From the NCBI RefSeq assembly GCF_018881545.1, contig NZ_JACVQD010000001.1, positions 834,039 to 898,038 of the forward strand: DNA of 64,000 nucleotides, written 5' to 3'. This document shows, piece by piece, positions 28,037-36,591 of the stretch (position 1 is its first letter; the number at the start of each line of letters is the position of its first letter). Made by a program: the position numbers and the translations under genes. Source of the stretch: Polynucleobacter alcilacus (GTDB taxonomy: Bacteria > Pseudomonadota > Gammaproteobacteria > Burkholderiales > Burkholderiaceae). The notes below the pieces were generated by a model, which saw only the letters and a list, made by a program, of their open reading frames with translations, was not told where the DNA came from and did not search any database.

Positions 28037-28209
28037 TGTATCCAAATAAAATCGCCTGGATGTTAAGTGCTTACAGTGCCTGTTTATCGGTGTGAAGCAT
28101 TTTGTGTGACTGGTTTAACAAGCTCACAAAAAACGCTGGCTGGCACTTTGGTTTTCTAAATCAAAAAACGTTGGGTCAATGATGAGACTAAAATTTAGTC
28201 AAGCGGACA

Positions 28210-28608
28210 TTAGCCACCATCCCTCAAAGCGATCAAAAGAGGATGTCCTGCAGGAAAATTCACGTCCTCAACGGCGACTGCTATTTCAGGTAATTTTTTA
28301 GCTACCTCTTCACTACCCTGAAAAACCATGGTCCACTTACTAAAGCTTCTATGGTCAATAGGCTTTGAGTCTATGAGACGAATATTTTTATGTCTAGTAT
28401 CTTTTTGAATTTTTTCCCATAATTCTTCGATCTGGGTCCTTGGGCCTTCAATGACTTGACCAAAGCGATTATTTTCAAAAATCAAGACGCCTGTAACCCC
28501 CATGCTTGTATTTCTTAAGTAGGAGTGATAAAGCAAGCGCATTAGCCCTAGAAATGACATTTCTTGCGCAGGCTCACTCACATAAGTTAATTCGATCAAC
28601 TGGGTCAT
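28210..28608 (-). CDS. BLUF-domain blue-light sensor
   Basis: 132 residues, a BLUF domain with a short C-terminal extension. The flavin-binding signature residues are present: Tyr9 (ELTYVS), Asn33 (LRNTSMGVTG), Gln51 (NNRFGQVIEG) and the W-x-M motif at 92-94. BLUF proteins bind FAD and signal blue light through the Tyr-Gln hydrogen-bond network. There is no fused output domain, so it probably acts by protein contact. It is alone on its strand next to copy A, in the module that also carries a photolyase. Confidence 0.93.
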   Translation of the reverse strand: MTQLIELTYVSEPAQEMSFLGLMRLLYHSYLRNTSMGVTGVLIFENNRFGQVIEGPRTQIEELWEKIQKDTRHKNIRLIDSKPIDHRSFSKWTMVFQGSEEVAKKLPEIAVAVEDVNFPAGHPLLIALRDGG

Positions 28609-28822
28609 ATCGTTCTAATATAAAGAAATATCTCACTTAATATATTTACCAATCATAATCCCTCACTAAGAGTAGTGCCAAAAGATAATCCCCGCCACTT
28701 TGGGATCAAGCCCCTGAACAGAGGTCTTTATAAATAGTCAGTACGAAACGTAGTGTTATGTGTAGTTTGTTTAAACTGAGTTAGCACCCTAAACCGCATT
28801 CGCTCTTTTAAAAGAATTCTTT

Positions 28823-29518
28823 ATGGCATTACTTCCGAACCCCTTTCGCGCCCTAGTCATTGGCTCCTCTGGAACCATTGGCGCTGCGTTTGTAGAGCTG
28901 CTGAAAAATAACCCTTCATGCTCGGAGCTTGTAGAAGTTCATCGCCATTCAGAATTTCCAATGAATTATGAAAACTTAGAGTCCATCAAATCCTGCGCTG
29001 CTGCACTTATACCCACTGGGCCATTTCAGCTCATCATTAATACGATTGGGGTTTTACACACTAGCAAATGGATGCCCGAAAAGAGGCTTGATGATCTCAA
29101 TGCTGAACAACTGGAAGAGCTGATGAAGATCAACGCCATTGGGCCAGCACTAACCATTCGCTACTTCTCTCAATTACTAGATCCCAACAATAGCATCATG
29201 CTTACCCTTTCTGCCAAGGTCGGCAGCATCGAAGATAACCGTCTTGGTGGGTGGTTCAGCTACCGAGCCTCTAAGGCTGCGCTAAATATGTTGCTTAAAA
29301 CAGCAGCTATTGAATGGGCTCGTACAAAACCCAATACCGCCTTGATTGCAATGCATCCCGGTACCGTGAACTCAAGACTTTCTAAACCCTTTCGCGGTGA
29401 ACAGATTGGCAGGCCTGCAAAAGATGCTGTAACCGACATGTTTCGAGTGATTGAAAATCTGAAGAAAGAAGATTCGGGAAGTTTTATTTCCTATTCAGGC
29501 GAAAAATTACCCTGGTAG
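28823..29518 (+). CDS. Short-chain dehydrogenase/reductase
   Basis: 231 residues, SDR fold: nucleotide-binding GSSGTIGAAF at about 14-23, INTIGVLH in place of NNAG, and active-site YRASK with an upstream LSAKVGS. It resembles the small SDRs annotated as C-factor-like oxidoreductases. The substrate is unknown. It converges with the DUF2256-photolyase operon, which starts on the other strand 15 bp after its stop. Bacterial folate-independent or quinone functions cannot be distinguished. Confidence 0.85.
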   Translation: MALLPNPFRALVIGSSGTIGAAFVELLKNNPSCSELVEVHRHSEFPMNYENLESIKSCAAALIPTGPFQLIINTIGVLHTSKWMPEKRLDDLNAEQLEELMKINAIGPALTIRYFSQLLDPNNSIMLTLSAKVGSIEDNRLGGWFSYRASKAALNMLLKTAAIEWARTKPNTALIAMHPGTVNSRLSKPFRGEQIGRPAKDAVTDMFRVIENLKKEDSGSFISYSGEKLPW

Positions 29519-29533
29519 TAGCTCGCTAATGAT

Positions 29534-29695
29534 TTAGCTCTGAGCCTTGGGCGCCTTTTTCCTACAAGCATCTGAACAATATTTAACTGACTCCCAATTT
29601 TTAGCCCAGGACTTTCTCCACGCCATTTCTTTTTTGCAGACAACACAAATTTTGCTGGGTAGATAGCTTTTATTACCCTTAAAGACAACGCTCAT
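29534..29695 (-). CDS. DUF2256 small zinc-ribbon-like protein
   Basis: 53 residues starting MSVVFKGNKSYLPSKICVVC. Cysteine pairs CVVC and CSDAC flank the core WRKSWAKNWESVKYC, the DUF2256 pattern. It lies 8 bp after the photolyase stop on the same strand. DUF2256 genes are commonly found beside photolyase-like genes, which supports the call. Function unknown; metal binding is likely from the cysteines. Confidence 0.85.
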   Translation of the reverse strand: MSVVFKGNKSYLPSKICVVCKKEMAWRKSWAKNWESVKYCSDACRKKAPKAQS

Positions 29696-29703
29696 CTCAA
29701 GTT

Positions 29704-31263
29704 CTATAAATCATTGAGGTGGTTTAGTACATATTGCGCATGGTCTACGATCAACTGTTGATCTTCATCGCTAATTCTTTTGAGGTTTGCTGTCATTAAT
29801 TTTGTCCGAGGACTAGATTCGAACTGACTGCGATGTTTGATTAAGAAATTCCAATACAAGGTTGTGACAGGACAGGCACTCTCTCCAAAGCGAACATCTG
29901 GCTTATATTTACAAGCGTTGCAATAATTACTCATCCGCTTGATATAGGCCCCGCTGGCAATATAGGGCTTACTCGTAAAGCGCCCGCCATTTGCAAATAA
30001 AGCCATACCTGCAGTATTGGGAAGTTCGACCCACTCAATTGCATCAACATAGATTGCCAAATACCAATCACACACTTCAGAGGGCAAGATCTCTGCCAAT
30101 AACGCAAAGTTTCCGGTAACCATCAAGCGCTGAATATGATGGGCATAGCCATACTGTAGCGTTTGGCCAATCGCATCTTTCATACAGGCCATGTTAGTTT
30201 GGCCTGTCCAATACCACTGTGGCAGGGATCTTTGGTGATTGTAATAATTATCTTGAGCCATTTTGGGCATGTCCAAGTAATACATGCCGCGTACAAACTC
30301 TCGCCAGCCTAAAATTTGACGAATAAATCCTTCGACCGTAGAAAGATCTAAGGAGTATTTTTTCCACGCCTCTAGAACAGCAGCAATCACCTCTCGTGGA
30401 TTGAGTAACTTCAGATTAAGCGAACTCGAAAGAATGGAATGCCAACCAAATGGGGTATCAGTCCACATCGCATCCTCGTATACCCCAAAGTTTCTTAAAC
30501 GGTATTCCACAAAATAATCTAGAGCCTCTAGTGCTTGTGAACGAGTAACTGGCCATTGAAAATGATCCAAGGACCCAGGATGCTTCGGGTAGGTCGCGTT
30601 AACGAACGCCAGCACTTCTTTTGTAATATGATCTGGTTCAAATAGTACTGGAGCCTCAATAATTCCAGGACCTTTTTTGGGATAGGGCTTGCGGTTATCT
30701 TGATCATAATTCCACTGACCACTCTCAGGGTTGCCCTCAGAATCAACCAAAATATGATGGCGCTTACGCATTAAGCGATAAAAGTACTCTAGCCTTAATT
30801 CTTTTTTATCGGCTACCCATTCAGTAAATTCTTGATGCGAGCAGTAAAAGTGATCGTCCTCGCGCATATCCAGCTTGAGTGATAACTCTTTTGCTAATGC
30901 TTCTATTTGCTGCTTTAAGCGCCACTCCCCTGGTTCCACACAAATTAAGTGTGTAACTCCCTCTTGAATCATTTTTTCTCTTAAAGTCTCAACGATCGAT
31001 AGAGGCGAGTCTTGAATGTAAGAGAGGGGGTAATGAAGCTCGGTGAGATTTTGGGCGAAGTGCCGCATAGCAGATAAAAAGAGTGCAATCTTGGCCTTGT
31101 GAGACCAGACATATTCGGCCTCTGGAATGGACTCAATCATGATGACCTCATCAGTCTTGAGATTAAAACCTTTGAGGGCTGCCCCTTTTAAATCCAACTG
31201 ATCCCCCAGAATCAGGACTAAGCTTTTAGGTGGGTTCATTTGTTTTTGTACTGCGTTGGACAA
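29704..31263 (-). CDS. FeS-cluster (FeS-BCP) cryptochrome/photolyase
   Basis: 519 residues, PhrB-type. Cysteines 360, 448, 451 and 464 have the spacing of the 4Fe-4S ligands of Agrobacterium PhrB (350, 438, 441, 454). The N-terminal domain (SLVLILGDQLD) and the FAD region (LGWREFVRGMYY, PNTAGMALFANGGRFTSKPY) are typical. These enzymes are light-driven (6-4) photolyases or related photoreceptors. Its start overlaps the small gene at 31236-31505, and DUF2256 follows. A light-related cargo next to a BLUF gene. Confidence 0.93.
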   Translation of the reverse strand: MSNAVQKQMNPPKSLVLILGDQLDLKGAALKGFNLKTDEVIMIESIPEAEYVWSHKAKIALFLSAMRHFAQNLTELHYPLSYIQDSPLSIVETLREKMIQEGVTHLICVEPGEWRLKQQIEALAKELSLKLDMREDDHFYCSHQEFTEWVADKKELRLEYFYRLMRKRHHILVDSEGNPESGQWNYDQDNRKPYPKKGPGIIEAPVLFEPDHITKEVLAFVNATYPKHPGSLDHFQWPVTRSQALEALDYFVEYRLRNFGVYEDAMWTDTPFGWHSILSSSLNLKLLNPREVIAAVLEAWKKYSLDLSTVEGFIRQILGWREFVRGMYYLDMPKMAQDNYYNHQRSLPQWYWTGQTNMACMKDAIGQTLQYGYAHHIQRLMVTGNFALLAEILPSEVCDWYLAIYVDAIEWVELPNTAGMALFANGGRFTSKPYIASGAYIKRMSNYCNACKYKPDVRFGESACPVTTLYWNFLIKHRSQFESSPRTKLMTANLKRISDEDQQLIVDHAQYVLNHLNDL

Positions 31264-31505
31264 TACGCGCGCTCAACTAACTTACTTCGCAGAGCAACAT
31301 GCTTAGTTGCCCTTCCAGTTACCCGCTTGCGCCATAACTCAAATGAGCCTCGCTTTAGCTCATGACGCATTAACTGAATCACTTGAGGCTCAGATAGGCC
31401 AAAGGACTTCTCGATTGCATCAAATGGGGTACGGTCTTCCCAGGCCATCTCAATCAGGCGAGAAATATCAGCTTCAGAAAGTGTTTTTATTGCAATTTTT
31501 GGCAC
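31236..31505 (-). CDS. TIGR03643/DUF2805 family protein
   Basis: 89 residues: LSEADISRLIEMAWEDRTPF and FGLSEPQVIQLMRHELKRGSFELWRKRVTGR define the family, a helix-turn-helix-like small protein found next to cryptochrome-family photolyases. It overlaps the photolyase start by 28 bp, so it is the first gene of the TIGR03643-photolyase-DUF2256 operon. Function unknown. Confidence 0.85.
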   Translation of the reverse strand: MPKIAIKTLSEADISRLIEMAWEDRTPFDAIEKSFGLSEPQVIQLMRHELKRGSFELWRKRVTGRATKHVALRSKLVERAYCPTQYKNK

Positions 31506-31566
31506 CCTGCAAGTTTATGACTTATTTACTAAACTTGTACTCAACACTCATTTTTCAAAGAATCAC

Positions 31567-31914
31567 ATGCTTGGAAAAATTCGCCAAAAACTAATTTCAC
31601 TTGCACCAACCCAACGCCTCAAAGTGGTAAATGCAGTCTGTCCTATCTGCGACCGCCCTATTCCGGAGGCCCAGAAAGATGCTCATCACCTCATCCCCAA
31701 ATCTAAGGGTGGAAAAACTACGGAGTATTTACATCGAATCTGTCATCGCCAAATCCATGCTCTTTTTACAGAAACCGAACTAGCCTCACAATTCAATACC
31801 GCTGCCGCTCTTCAAGAGCATCCTGAAATGCAACGATTCATTCATTGGGTTAAATCAAAGCCCAATCACTTTTATGAAAAATCGCGCAAAAGTGCTCGCC
31901 TGAAAGAGGGTTAG
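31567..31914 (+). CDS. HNH-type nuclease domain protein
   Basis: 115 residues with an HNH zinc-finger core: CPICDRP, then DAHHLIPKSKGGKT and HRICHRQIHALF. Such small proteins are single-domain endonucleases; the target is unknown. It diverges from the photolyase operon and is followed by a clear terminator. It may be a housekeeping gene of the module or a relic of mobile DNA. Confidence 0.85.
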   Translation: MLGKIRQKLISLAPTQRLKVVNAVCPICDRPIPEAQKDAHHLIPKSKGGKTTEYLHRICHRQIHALFTETELASQFNTAAALQEHPEMQRFIHWVKSKPNHFYEKSRKSARLKEG

Positions 31915-31943
31915 CTATTTATTTAAGTAGAACTTAAAAGATA

Positions 31944-31978
31944 AAACCCTCACCATTTCTGATGAGGGTTTGATTTTC
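31944..31978 (+). terminator. Intrinsic terminator after the HNH gene
   Basis: AAACCCTCA (31944-31952) pairs with TGAGGGTTT (31963-31971) around a 10-nt loop, followed by GATTTTC. It ends the HNH transcript; the reverse complement also gives a T-rich end, so it may serve the convergent gene at 32040 too. Confidence 0.7.
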
Positions 31979-32039
31979 TGCTTACCCACCAGCACTTGGG
32001 CCTAGTTCAGATATTCACTATAGATTTGGCTCTTAAATG

Positions 32040-32450
32040 TTATTTAGCTTTTTCTAGAGTTGAACAGAACGTAAGGTTATATTCTGTGGAAAGGGTGGCA
32101 CCGCAATATTCCAACTTCCCTGCCTCATAAGTACCGGTCAAGATTCCCTTATCCGTAGAGATAGTGAAGTTCTTGCCGTTTGCCGCAAACGCGCCAGCCA
32201 ACATTAACTGAGAACCATCAGGTCTCTTAGTGGCACCATTAAACACTCGACCTTTTTGTTCTGTAATATTGATTTCAGAGTGCCAAGGTTGTTGAGATAA
32301 AACTGCTGGGGCTTTTTTTAGTTCTGTACCAGTCGTCGAAGAAACGCCAGAAATAGCTTTCCAAGTGCCTACAATATTTGGAGCATCGGCAGCGTAACTA
32401 GAACCCACCAAAAAAGCAAAAGATAGAAATGCCAAAGCAAGATTTTTCAT
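32040..32450 (-). CDS. Secreted protein of unknown function
   Basis: 136 residues with a signal peptide (MKNLALAFLSFAFLVGSSYA, cleavage before ADAP). The mature part is beta-rich (IVGTWKAISG, GTYEAGKLEYCG) with two cysteines, a little like small lipocalin-type domains, but I do not recognise the family. It is a single gene facing the HNH gene. Confidence 0.75.
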   Translation of the reverse strand: MKNLALAFLSFAFLVGSSYAADAPNIVGTWKAISGVSSTTGTELKKAPAVLSQQPWHSEINITEQKGRVFNGATKRPDGSQLMLAGAFAANGKNFTISTDKGILTGTYEAGKLEYCGATLSTEYNLTFCSTLEKAK

Positions 32451-32510
32451 ATCACTCCTATTTAGGTTAAATGCATAAAAAACTACGTCAAGAACAAACT
32501 AATCAACTAG

Positions 32511-32740
32511 TTAGTCCACCATATAGTCATGCACGACTTCACCTAAGTCAAGAGTGAGATCTACCAAAAAATGTCTGGAGCAATTAAAGGTTCTGGCAAT
32601 ACATTCGCCAATGCCACTGGATCCGTACGGTAGGTAACAATAAAATATTCTCGATCGCGAAATTCATAAGGGCCCTTTGGGTATCAGGGATTGGTAAGCG
32701 GCATTGCGAATGCACGTTCCTTAACATTCTTAATATTCAT
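32511..32740 (-). pseudogene. Acetoacetate decarboxylase remnant with internal deletion
   Basis: Codons from 32740 read MNIKNVKERAFAMPLTNP, a stop, then [20 protein letters not shown], closely parallel to the intact decarboxylase at 53478-54221. After about 56 codons the match jumps out of frame to the last 19 codons ([20 protein letters not shown]). So roughly 170 central codons, including the catalytic lysines, are missing and a nonsense codon is present. It lies just before tRNA copy B. Confidence 0.85.
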
Positions 32741-32905
32741 AAATTTCTCTAGAAAAAGAAAAGCTAACTAAGGCCATAAAAATTTCTTACCCAATAAACC
32801 ATTATTACAAATTCTTTGAGGTCAAGAGTGTTAAAGCTGTCGTTTGAAGTTATCGTGAAAGACAGGTGAAAAGTATTTACCCATTTCATGGCTTGGATAG
32901 AAAAA

Positions 32906-32985
32906 GACTTGGGAATTTCTCCCTAAGTCGTTAATTTCACTGGCAGATTCGCCAAAACTTGAACCTGGGACTAAAGGATTATGAG
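32906..32985 (-). repeat. tRNA 3'-half copy B with terminator
   Basis: 32941-32985 retains the T-arm and anticodon-arm part of the tRNA 3' half (ACTTGAACCTGGGACT and AAAGGATTATGAG on the + strand) with a damaged acceptor end. The flank holds the hairpin GACTTGGG / CCCTAAGTC (32906-32929), the same type as copies C and F. The 300 bp to the left otherwise hold only the decarboxylase remnant. Confidence 0.65.
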
Positions 32986-33073
32986 ATTAGAAGCCCTGAA
33001 TGAAGCTCCAGAAAAAGAAGCTCATCGGGTGGTTCATCTCGGTGGATCAGAAAATTTGAAGCAAGTTTGATAT

Positions 33074-34474
33074 TCAGTGAATTGAGAAATCCATCACTTG
33101 TTGTTTATAAGGGCCCGATAACGCTTTTTTTAATATCTTATAAATATCGAGATCAAATTCAGCTTCTCCAGATTCCGCTAACTCGTAAAGCTCATCTTCA
33201 TTGATAGCGGTGCCAAGATAGCACCATTTATCAATCACAATCATCTCCCCACCCTCTTTAATTGCGATAGGCCCGGCATAGGGCCATACCTGCACCTTAA
33301 AAAACTCTAAAGTCGTCTTTAGTTGTAAGTTATGTAAGGCAACTGGGGTGAGATTTAGGCAGGCTCCGCCACATTGCTTTACTTGATAACCAAAACAAGA
33401 TTTGCCTTCAATTCTCTTCTCTAGGCCAAGTAATGCTTCACAAAGATGGTACTTTTTGGCTATAGCCTTCAGATAGGAGTGGGCCTCCCGTTTGCTATAA
33501 AACAAACCATATAAATTATCTTGCAAGCCAGGCACCAATTGATGATGAGTCACTAAGGTAGGTATGAGAACTCCAGACTCATCTTCAACTAAACTCCATC
33601 CGCAGAGATCTTTAGAGCGACGCAGCTTGATGTTCATACTGGGCATACGCTCTTTAATTAACTGAGACTCTAAAATGAGGGCACCCAACTCACCACTAGT
33701 CTCTATCCAATCAATGTCTCTCACTTGCAGAGATAGTTTCATTTCTTTGCGTTGCGTTAAGGCTCCTTGAAAGTGGCCCATCACCCTACTTCGCAGAGAA
33801 ATACTTTTACCGATATAGAGCGGGATTTTGTTATCGCCATAAAAGATATAGCAACCAGGTCCTTCAGGAATCGAGTCTATTAATGCCTTGTCTATATTTG
33901 GCGGCAGACTAGGATTACCAATCAGTTGATTCATTACCTCACTGAGTTTTTCTTTCCCAAATTTGGATTCGCAGACTCGCCAAAACTGCAGCAATAAGTC
34001 GGCATCGCCTAGTGCGCGATGACGGGCGCTAACCTGAAGGTCATGCGCATGAATGATGGTATCTAAATTATGGCGAGGCTGATCAGGAAAGAGCAACCTT
34101 GAAAGCTTTACCGTGCACAAAACTTTTGGCCTGAAATCGATGCCGATTCTTTTAAAAGAAGCCTTGATGAACCCGTAATCAAATCGGGCATTGTGAGCAA
34201 TGAATATTTTTCCTTCAAGCTCTTGCTTTAACTCTCTTGCAATTTGATCAAAAGAGGGTTGGTTCTCCACCATTTGCGGCGATATGCCGGTCAATCTTTG
34301 AATATTTTGCGGGATAAACGTTTGCGGGTTAATTAACTGTTCCCATACCTGAATTTGGTTACTAGCGAGTGTTTTGATGCCAATCTCTGTAATGCGATCG
34401 CGCTCAAAATGAGAACCGGTAGTTTCAATGTCAACAAAAGCTAAATTAGGGTACGAGACCTCTTTGGTATTCAC
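33074..34474 (-). CDS. DEDD exonuclease fused to GIY-YIG (UvrC-like) nuclease domain
   Basis: 466 residues. The N-terminal DnaQ-type 3'-5' exonuclease has FVDIETTG (Asp15, Glu17), a later HNARFDYGF, and HRALGDADLL. A GIY-YIG domain follows at about 213-290 (GPGCYIFYGDNKIPLYIGKS, SLRSRVMGHF), with a UvrC/Cho-like C-terminal region. This fusion is known in proteobacteria and is presumed to act in DNA repair. Nineteen bp separate it from the upstream Rrf2-type gene, so the two are probably co-transcribed. Confidence 0.9.
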   Translation of the reverse strand: MNTKEVSYPNLAFVDIETTGSHFERDRITEIGIKTLASNQIQVWEQLINPQTFIPQNIQRLTGISPQMVENQPSFDQIARELKQELEGKIFIAHNARFDYGFIKASFKRIGIDFRPKVLCTVKLSRLLFPDQPRHNLDTIIHAHDLQVSARHRALGDADLLLQFWRVCESKFGKEKLSEVMNQLIGNPSLPPNIDKALIDSIPEGPGCYIFYGDNKIPLYIGKSISLRSRVMGHFQGALTQRKEMKLSLQVRDIDWIETSGELGALILESQLIKERMPSMNIKLRRSKDLCGWSLVEDESGVLIPTLVTHHQLVPGLQDNLYGLFYSKREAHSYLKAIAKKYHLCEALLGLEKRIEGKSCFGYQVKQCGGACLNLTPVALHNLQLKTTLEFFKVQVWPYAGPIAIKEGGEMIVIDKWCYLGTAINEDELYELAESGEAEFDLDIYKILKKALSGPYKQQVMDFSIH

Positions 34475-34493
34475 TTCAAATGACTTTGGAGCT

Positions 34494-35081
34494 TTAGTTT
34501 ACTGGTGAGTTTCTATTGAGGTAGTCAGCAAAGCTAAAAATAGAATTTGGCCCGCGAGGAGTGTCTTCAACCTTTTTAAATGCGCTCTTCACCACTTTTT
34601 GGATCTCCCCCTTAGGGCTTTTTTCTTGTTTGGTCTTCACCTCAGTCTCAGCAGGAAAATAGGGCCTTGTTTCAGGCGCCGTTTTTACCTCGCTAAAGCG
34701 GGGAATGTAATCTTTAATGGCAGAGGCCAAAGTGACATTAGAGATGCAATTCATCATGTAAGCCTCTAGCGACTGATAGAGATCTTTTGCAATATCAGAC
34801 ACCTCTACTTTTCTTTTTTTGATGCTATTCATTGCCAAAACAATATCTTTGATCGAAATCATGCGGGGATCTTTTAAGAGTTGATAACCCCCAGTCCGCC
34901 CTTTAATCCCAATCACTAACCCTGATTCTCGGAGAGGTCGCAACAACAGTTCAATGCGACTAATCGATATTTGCAGTCTTTGGGCTATTTCTGGAACAGG
35001 CACAAGTTGGCCATTGGTCGAGTGGCTTGCAATATCGACCAATGTATTTAGGGCTGCTTTAACTGCTTTAGTAACTTCCAT
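34494..35081 (-). CDS. Rrf2-family transcriptional regulator
   Basis: 195 residues from ATG 35081, chosen because Rrf2 proteins begin right at the winged helix (VTKAVKAALNTLVDIASH). A recognition helix follows (EIAQRLQISISRIELLLRPLRESGLV..KGRTGGYQL). Only one cysteine is present in the region where IscR has three, so an iron-sulfur cluster of that type is unlikely. The C-terminal 70 residues are polar and low-complexity. Likely local regulator of the nuclease gene that follows. Confidence 0.85.
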   Translation of the reverse strand: MEVTKAVKAALNTLVDIASHSTNGQLVPVPEIAQRLQISISRIELLLRPLRESGLVIGIKGRTGGYQLLKDPRMISIKDIVLAMNSIKKRKVEVSDIAKDLYQSLEAYMMNCISNVTLASAIKDYIPRFSEVKTAPETRPYFPAETEVKTKQEKSPKGEIQKVVKSAFKKVEDTPRGPNSIFSFADYLNRNSPVN

Positions 35082-35197
35082 AGTATTTTTGACGTAAATG
35101 TTAGATTTCAACTAGTATGAAACCGATTCAGACTTTGTGCTGCAGCGCATTAATTAACCCTTTTTATTTCATGGTTGAAGCGCCTAAGGATACCCAA

Positions 35198-35632
35198 TCA
35201 TCCTAGGCAAACCCGCACTTGCGCTAGCAATGCAATTTGCTGCTCATGCCTTACAAACTGGCCGAGCTCAACCCGTAAGTTGGATTGGCTGATATGAAAG
35301 GTTTTTGAACCCTCAATCGGTAACTCAATTTTTGCCCATTGGGTGTTAAATTCATAAACGGTTTCTTTGTAGCCAATAAATTTTTTGACCATCAAACGCT
35401 TGCCTTCAATCTCAATCGTTTCACAATCTAGTGCATGTCTACTGTAGATTAAAAAGCCAGTCGTTACTGCCAGTAATTCAAGGGTTGTAAAAATCGGGAT
35501 AACCCACACCCCAGCTAAAAGGAAGCCGATTGCTACGGTCAGCGAGAGGCAGACTAAAACAATATAAAACTGCAGAAGCTGCTTAGGGGTCAGAGCGCAG
35601 TTTCTGCGCATTTGCCAACGTTTCATGCTCAT
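35198..35632 (-). CDS. DUF2244 membrane protein
   Basis: 144 residues with two adjacent membrane spans at about 20-60 (QLLQFYIVLVCLSLTVAIGF and IPIFTTLELLAVTTGFLIY) and a C-terminal beta domain. The pattern NCALTPKQLL and SRHALDCETIEI fits DUF2244, usually found near cytochrome oxidase genes. Function unknown. It is downstream of the 49-codon gene at 35660-35809 on the same strand. Confidence 0.8.
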   Translation of the reverse strand: MSMKRWQMRRNCALTPKQLLQFYIVLVCLSLTVAIGFLLAGVWVIPIFTTLELLAVTTGFLIYSRHALDCETIEIEGKRLMVKKFIGYKETVYEFNTQWAKIELPIEGSKTFHISQSNLRVELGQFVRHEQQIALLAQVRVCLG

Positions 35633-35659
35633 GTCGACGGCCCGAGAATAATGGGGTGC

Positions 35660-35809
35660 TTATTTAATCTGGTTGCGCTCTTGAGCTTTAGCCAACTGGT
35701 CAGCACTTCTTTGTTGAAAATCGACCATATTGTGATAACCCATTTGGTAGCAGGGGCAATGCTTACCCAGAATCCAGCGCGCAAGCTTGACACGTAGTTT
35801 TTGAATCAT
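35660..35809 (-). CDS. Small basic protein of 49 residues
   Basis: Frame MIQKLRVKLARWILGKHCPC followed by YQMGYHNMVDFQQRSADQLA and a polar end. AGGAG lies 6 bp before the ATG at 35809. Twenty-seven bp separate it from DUF2244. It looks translated (basic amphipathic N-terminus, CPC motif), but I do not recognise a family. Confidence 0.55.
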   Translation of the reverse strand: MIQKLRVKLARWILGKHCPCYQMGYHNMVDFQQRSADQLAKAQERNQIK

Positions 35810-35942
35810 TTGAATCTCCTAGTATTTAGCTTCCAATGTAAACGGAAACGCGGTTTGGTGTTGGCTACGAGAAAAAACAGTGGGGGTATTTGGCTCTCAT
35901 TGGGCATCAGCAAAGATGGGATAAATCCATTACATTGAACAG

Positions 35943-36587
35943 ATGACTAAATCCACCCCTACCGTCCGCCAAATTCCTTTATTTCCCCTAGGCACCGTTC
36001 TATTTCCAGATGGCGTGATTGCTCTGAAGATTTTTGAGGCTCGCTATCTCGACATGATTAAGCAATGCTTACGAGAAAAGACCGAATTTGGCGTTGTAAG
36101 CATTATTAAAAACCCAGAGGTGATTGAAGAAGATCTGTCCCGCTCCTTTTCCAACATTGGCACATTAGCCCAAATTGAGGACTTTGACCCTATCCAGCCC
36201 GCACTGTATATGACCAAGTCATTTGGCACGCAGCGCTTTACCTTATTGAGTAGCAAACAAGAAGCTAGTGGACTTTGGATTGGCGAGGTGACGCTTTTAG
36301 AAAATGACCCCTTTACCTTAATTCCGCAAGAGCATCAAAAGGTGGCTCAGCTTTTAGATCAAATCATTACAGTTATTCAAAGTGAAGATCTTTTAGGGGA
36401 TGCACCTTTTAAGAAACCATTTAAGGTAGATGATTGTGGCTGGGTTTCCAATCGACTAGCCGAGCTCTTGCCAATCTCCTTAGCCCAAAAGAATCACTTG
36501 CTGGCGCAAACTAATCCTAGAATCAGACTCGATCTCATTACCGAAATCATTGAAGATGACGATTTAAGAAAACTCATGATGCATTAA
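35943..36587 (+). CDS. LON substrate-binding domain protein
   Basis: 214 residues corresponding to the N-terminal LON (PUA-like) domain alone: IPLFPLGTVLFPDGVIALKIFEARYLDMI is the hallmark. There is no ATPase or protease part. Such stand-alone LON-domain proteins are common in Burkholderiales and of unknown function. It is 4 bp from the next gene, so probably co-transcribed with it. Confidence 0.9.
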   Translation: MTKSTPTVRQIPLFPLGTVLFPDGVIALKIFEARYLDMIKQCLREKTEFGVVSIIKNPEVIEEDLSRSFSNIGTLAQIEDFDPIQPALYMTKSFGTQRFTLLSSKQEASGLWIGEVTLLENDPFTLIPQEHQKVAQLLDQIITVIQSEDLLGDAPFKKPFKVDDCGWVSNRLAELLPISLAQKNHLLAQTNPRIRLDLITEIIEDDDLRKLMMH

Positions 36588-36591
36588 TGCC

